Below, in pieces: positions 60,801 to 64,000 of a stretch of 64,000 nucleotides of DNA (positions are counted from its first letter, which is position 1; each line of letters begins with the position of its first letter). Under the pieces are notes generated by a model that saw only the letters and a program-made list of their open reading frames with translations, ran no database searches and was not told where the DNA came from. This DNA is from Scolanthus callimorphus (Eukaryota; Cnidaria; Anthozoa; Actiniaria; Edwardsiidae), in contig CM066920.1 of NCBI GenBank assembly GCA_033964015.1, positions 10,135,912 to 10,199,911 of the forward strand. The letters run 5' to 3'. Made by a program: the position numbers and the translations under genes.

Positions 60801-63271
60801 GAGATGCAGCTCAGCAAATCAGAGCTATGGGTAGGGTTCCTAGCCTGCCTGAATAACTGCCATTTTGAAAACGACCGAGAAGACCCTGGGGACGAGGTTG
60901 ACACTGCGATTGACTAGTCGCGCTTCTACCACAGGAAGCCCGCCCAGATGGTCTAGTTGATGATTGTTGACTAGAGGCTTTGATGATGAAAGGTGGACGA
61001 AGAAGGTGATGATGCTCATGGTTTTGATTTATATGAAGTTGTCGTTGTTTTTGCTGCTATGATAATGGACGATTCCAGCTATAACGCACGCGCGCGCTGC
61101 ATGTCGGTAGATGTGGGACATTTGTCGAACGACCTGTTAAAAAAGCGCGCGCTGCATTCTGGTAGTTGTGGGACACGGCTTGGGCATTTCTGAATAAAGA
61201 TGGAGCGCGCGCGCAGATAGCTGGAATCGTCCATTATGGCTAGGGTTGTGATTCTGATGATGGTGGTGCTGTTGTTGATTTCAACTTCGACAAGGCCGGC
61301 TCCCCTGTTTTGAAGCACTAAAAATATACAGTACACATCTACCAAAAAGGGGCCGCTGGCCTCTGCACCCCCCCCCCCCCCCCCCCCCCCCGTGGGAAAA
61401 TTCTGGCTATACCACTATATAGTCTAGATGTATAGTCTATTGTATAGTCTAGATGGCTAGCATCATCACCATCCAGTATCATCAGTATAAGTATCATCAC
61501 CATCAGTATCATCAGTATAAGTAGGTATTCTTATACTGATGATACTGGATGGTGATGATGCTAGACATCTAGACTATACAATGCGGATAAAATCATCCCT
61601 CACCAATCTCGTGCGCTACAACCCCCATTTGTTCACATCCTCTGCCGATCGAGATCCTTTGTGCTCCAGATCCACGCTGACGCCCCACCATCGAGTAGCA
61701 GCTGGTGATTTGCAATAAATAATAAGCATTTCCTATAGTAACCTGTAAATAGAACTGAACCAGCAGCCCATCAACAGGAGCCTCAATCTACACACCTAGA
61801 CTGAGCCATATGCACAAGAGTAGAAGAATCTATTTTTAGAAAGTATATTTTGAGTTCTAAATTAGTTGTCGAGAGTAGGAATATTGTAGGGAATATTGGG
61901 TTCAACGCACGCCAGTGATGGTGGCGTGTGATTACCGACATATTGTTTTGAGAAATAGGGACATCATTGACGATGAATTTGCGCAATCAACAGTCTAAAA
62001 ATAGATTTTCATCTGCTCCTCCTCGCCCAGGTTGATGGAGGCTACTGTTGATGGGCTTCTGACTGAATGCAATATATAGCGAAAGGGAGATTATACCCGC
62101 AACCGCAACTTTGATCATGTGAAAGGACTGAAGAGTGCTTGCGAGAATCCATAAACAGCGCTTTTCAAAATTGTCGGCCAGGTCAATATTTTCTAATCAT
62201 GTCCGTCGCTTAGCGAATATATTTTCTTACCCTCCTCCGGAGAAGAAAGACAAATACTTGGCTCCCGGTGCTTGTTGGCGTCGAACAAACTTCAGACAAG
62301 GAACTTTGCTCTCCCAGTGTCTCATAGCCCTTAGGATAACACCACTAGCGTGTCCTGGAACCAGACACAAAAAGTAAGGTGTGGACCATTAGAAATTAGG
62401 GGAGTAAGAGGGGTGGCAATTTTTTTGCGCATGAATTTTTTTCGGGATCAGGTTGCGCAAGAATTTTATTTTCCGAATTTATATCATGTTTTGTACTAGC
62501 TTGGATCTCTGAAAGATTATTTTTTTGGAAGGATTGGCCTTGCTCGATTTTTTTGGGGGGAATTACACCTCCCCCCCCCCCCCCCCCCACCCCAATTTCT
62601 AATGGTCCACCCCTAATAAGGGTGGGTTTCTTTCGGAAAATCTGTATTATATATAAATTTTCTTCTGGCGTTGAAAAGTGATAAGCAAGTTGTAGTTAAG
62701 TTCGAGTCACCAAGATAATTCAACTTTTTTTTGGCGGGGGGCGGATTCTTTTTAAACTTTTAATAGATTATTATTATTATAGATTATTATACTGATTATG
62801 TATAGAATTGTTTTTAATTGTAGCATTGTAAAGCGCCATAGAGCAGTTAATGTATATGGCGCTATATAAATCTACATTATTATTATTATATATTATTATT
62901 ATTATTGATTCCTGTGGCGCCAAAAAAAATCAAATATTAGGAAAACATTCTGGAGGGCCGGCTCGCAGACTTTTTGGCTCATTGCACGGACGGCAGTAAA
63001 AAAAACCTTCAAAAATCAAGGTGGGTGTTTAGACTTACTGTTTGAACTTGTGATCTCATATGGTACAAGTCCTCTTCTTCCATCTCGGCTCATCCAGCGC
63101 ATGCTATCGAATCTCATAACCGCACGCTTCTTCCTGCCCCCAGCCCTCCGGGAGGGGGACTATTGTCCCACGGGGTAGCAATACCCCTGCTGTTCATGTA
63201 GGTGTAGATACGGGATCTGAGATCATCATTCAGTTCGATATCGCCCTGGAATAGCTCAACGCCAGCTCTTC
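57809..63271 (-). CDS. Astacin-family metalloprotease with two ShKT domains (5' end outside window)
   Basis: Exons on the minus strand: 63039-63271, 62231-62354, 61604-61701, 60670-60753, 59916-60188, 58422-58547 and 57809-57920 (TGA at 57809). At least one exon lies beyond 64000. The first visible exon has the astacin prodomain aspartate-switch motif (LFQGDI), a basic cleavage-like site and the start of the mature domain (VPYEI). Zinc-binding HExxHxxGxxHE is complete but split by an intron inside its first glycine codon (VAHEI, then [16 protein letters not shown]). The Met-turn SIMHYG is in exon 59916-60188, followed by a Pro-rich linker. ShKT 1 has six cysteines; ShKT 2 ([21 protein letters not shown]) has five. 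Such secreted zinc endopeptidases act in development, matrix processing or, in some cnidarians, nematocyst contents; which applies is not determinable here. The prodomain and mature domain are in different frames around a G5 run at about 63133-63137, so the model is broken as read. Confidence 0.82.
58697..59615 (-). mobile_element. CR1-like LINE fragment in astacin intron
   Basis: The minus frame 59299-59571 encodes reverse-transcriptase thumb sequence ([29 protein letters not shown]). After a frameshift near 59290, 58938-59285 continues with the CR1-type tail ([25 protein letters not shown]). The 3' end has a (taaa)n tail near 58700-58722. 5'-truncated and inactive. Same strand as the host gene, within the intron between exons 59916-60188 and 58422-58547. 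Confidence 0.8.
59780..59895. repeat. Duplicated CTCCCTGTGGTTATGATAA repeat
   Basis: gagctccctgtggttatgat occurs twice about 100 bp apart, with ccttataaggaagttgaaga and aactatcttgatat between. These segments are shared with 4400-4632 and 63595-63755. Confidence 0.6.
61062..61238. mobile_element. Hairpin MITE in astacin intron
   Basis: Ends ataatggacgattccagcta / tagctggaatcgtccattat, about 177 bp, rich in gcgcgcgc. Non-coding. Confidence 0.7.
61440..61581. repeat. Palindrome with CATCATCACCAT repeats in astacin intron
   Basis: ttgtatagtctagatg ... gcatcatcaccatccagtat ... cagtataag is followed by its complement, with a 38-bp loop that duplicates part of the arm. Probably a foldback element or a locally inverted duplication. 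Confidence 0.7.
61764..62057. mobile_element. MITE in astacin intron
   Basis: Ends agcccatcaacaggagcctc / gaggctactgttgatgggct; an inner pair aatctatttttaga / tctaaaaatagatt. About 294 bp. Confidence 0.6.
62379..62612. mobile_element. MITE with GTGGACCATTAGAAATT ends in astacin intron
   Basis: Inverted termini gtggaccattagaaatt / aatttctaatggtccac; one end includes an 18-bp C run. About 234 bp, non-coding. It starts 25 bp from exon 62231-62354. Confidence 0.7.
62760..62905 (+). mobile_element. LINE/SINE 3' end with ATT tail
   Basis: cattgtaaagcgccatagag ... atggcgctatataaat followed by an (att)n tract is a common invertebrate retroelement tail. Only the 3' end is recognisable. Confidence 0.45.
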
Positions 63272-63302
63272 CTGAAACAAAGTCCTCAAACGCATTAATA
63301 TT

Positions 63303-63508
63303 TATAAAATAGCTAAGATAGTACGCGCGCTCTGATTGGTTGAGAGCTGTGCATTCTCACATCATAAACACACGGCAGAAAAACACTTGAAAAGTTTGAA
63401 ACTCACTCGCCCACGTCTCGCTTGAGTTTCAAACTTTTGTGTTTTTCCAGCATCTCTCGTGCGCCTTTCTCACATTATAAACCACGAAAATCCGCTTTTT
63501 ATTGCTTA
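63303..63508 (+). mobile_element. Hairpin MITE, TTTTATTGCTTAA family, copy 4
   Basis: Same layout as 49026-49250: gctaagatagta, gcgcgctctgattggttgag, an internal hairpin aaaaacacttgaaaagtttg / caaacttttgtgtttttcc, and the end ttttattgcttaa. It lies 31 bp from the acceptor of astacin exon 63039-63271. Confidence 0.65.
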
Positions 63509-64000
63509 AATAATTCATTAATCTTGGAACAAAGAAAATCGTAAGCGTGGAGGAAGTTAGCATAGATTTTTCATACCAAAATAGTATTGTCGCCTTTCTA
63601 TAGATTGAGCGGGCTTCCTGTGGTAATTTGTCTTTTTTTCCTCGAGTATATTTGAGTTCTGGTGGAGTTTTAAATTCTAATATGATATACAGATTTTTCT
63701 TATAAGTAAGTTGAAGAAAGTCGACAAGTTTTCAAGGGAACTATCTTGATATGAAGATTTTATTTTCATCAGGCTTCCAGACGTCGGCAAAAGCTCATGA
63801 GCTTTTGACGTCGGTTAAAAAACTCGGTTTTGCCTCCTGTTTTCAAACCATTTCTTGGTGTTTTGAAAGATGCATCGACCTCATCTCGTCTAAAATAACC
63901 TAATGCTTCGCGGATATGGATACAGGAAGTCTTCAAGGAGCCAAGAGACCATGTCGAGTACGTTGTGCCTCTTCTTTTTTAGGAACCGGTCATTATTTAT
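63509..64000. other. Presumed astacin intron/upstream region with shared repeat
   Basis: 63595-63755 matches the repeat inside the hAT-like element (gcgggcttcctgtggtaa ... ggaactatcttgatatgaa). No further astacin exon is recognised before the window ends. Confidence 0.5.

Overview
The window is animal genomic DNA: AT-rich, intron-rich, gene-poor and full of small inverted-repeat transposons and decayed LINEs. An astacin protease with C-terminal ShKT domains, a secreted LDL-receptor class A protein and short GT-AG exons inside repeat-filled introns fit a cnidarian, probably an anthozoan (coral or sea anemone). This is inference; no rRNA, tRNA or mitochondrial marker was found. Four spliced genes are supported, all on the minus strand.

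Layout. 1-20.9 kb has no gene I can support; it holds MITEs, a hAT-like element, a 293-bp-spaced duplication and a 5'-truncated LINE. 20.9-26.8 kb is testin (six coding exons, 397 aa, PET plus three LIM domains). 26.8-32.3 kb is intergenic, with an orphan exon candidate beside a 38-bp minisatellite of about 28 copies. 32.3-38.8 kb is a secreted three-repeat LDLa protein with a TATA promoter and a 5'UTR intron; its second coding exon is split by a 166-bp retroelement insertion with a 5-bp target duplication, and a LINE with intact ORF1 but internally deleted ORF2 sits in an intron. 39.2-41.1 kb is a decayed LINE reverse transcriptase. 41.3-45.2 kb has a local segmental duplication, an 865-bp foldback element and a MITE. 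45.4-54.8 kb is an optineurin/NEMO-family gene (nine coding exons, 875 aa): long coiled coil, UBAN ubiquitin-binding segment, two C2HC fingers. Its last zinc-finger codons lie in the first unit of a 41-bp minisatellite that continues into the 3'UTR. 57.8-63.3 kb is the 3' part of an astacin metalloprotease gene with two ShKT domains, running off the right edge; its prodomain and mature domain are in different frames around a G5 run.

The genes are unrelated in function (cytoskeletal adaptor, secreted LDLa protein, ubiquitin/autophagy/NF-kB-type adaptor, secreted protease) and do not look like a cluster. What links the window is repeat biology: many hairpin MITEs whose arms carry CCAAT, YY1-like and NRF1-like motifs, minisatellites abutting exons, and insertions that alter exons. 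Exon borders come from reading GT-AG signals with phase continuity, not from transcripts.
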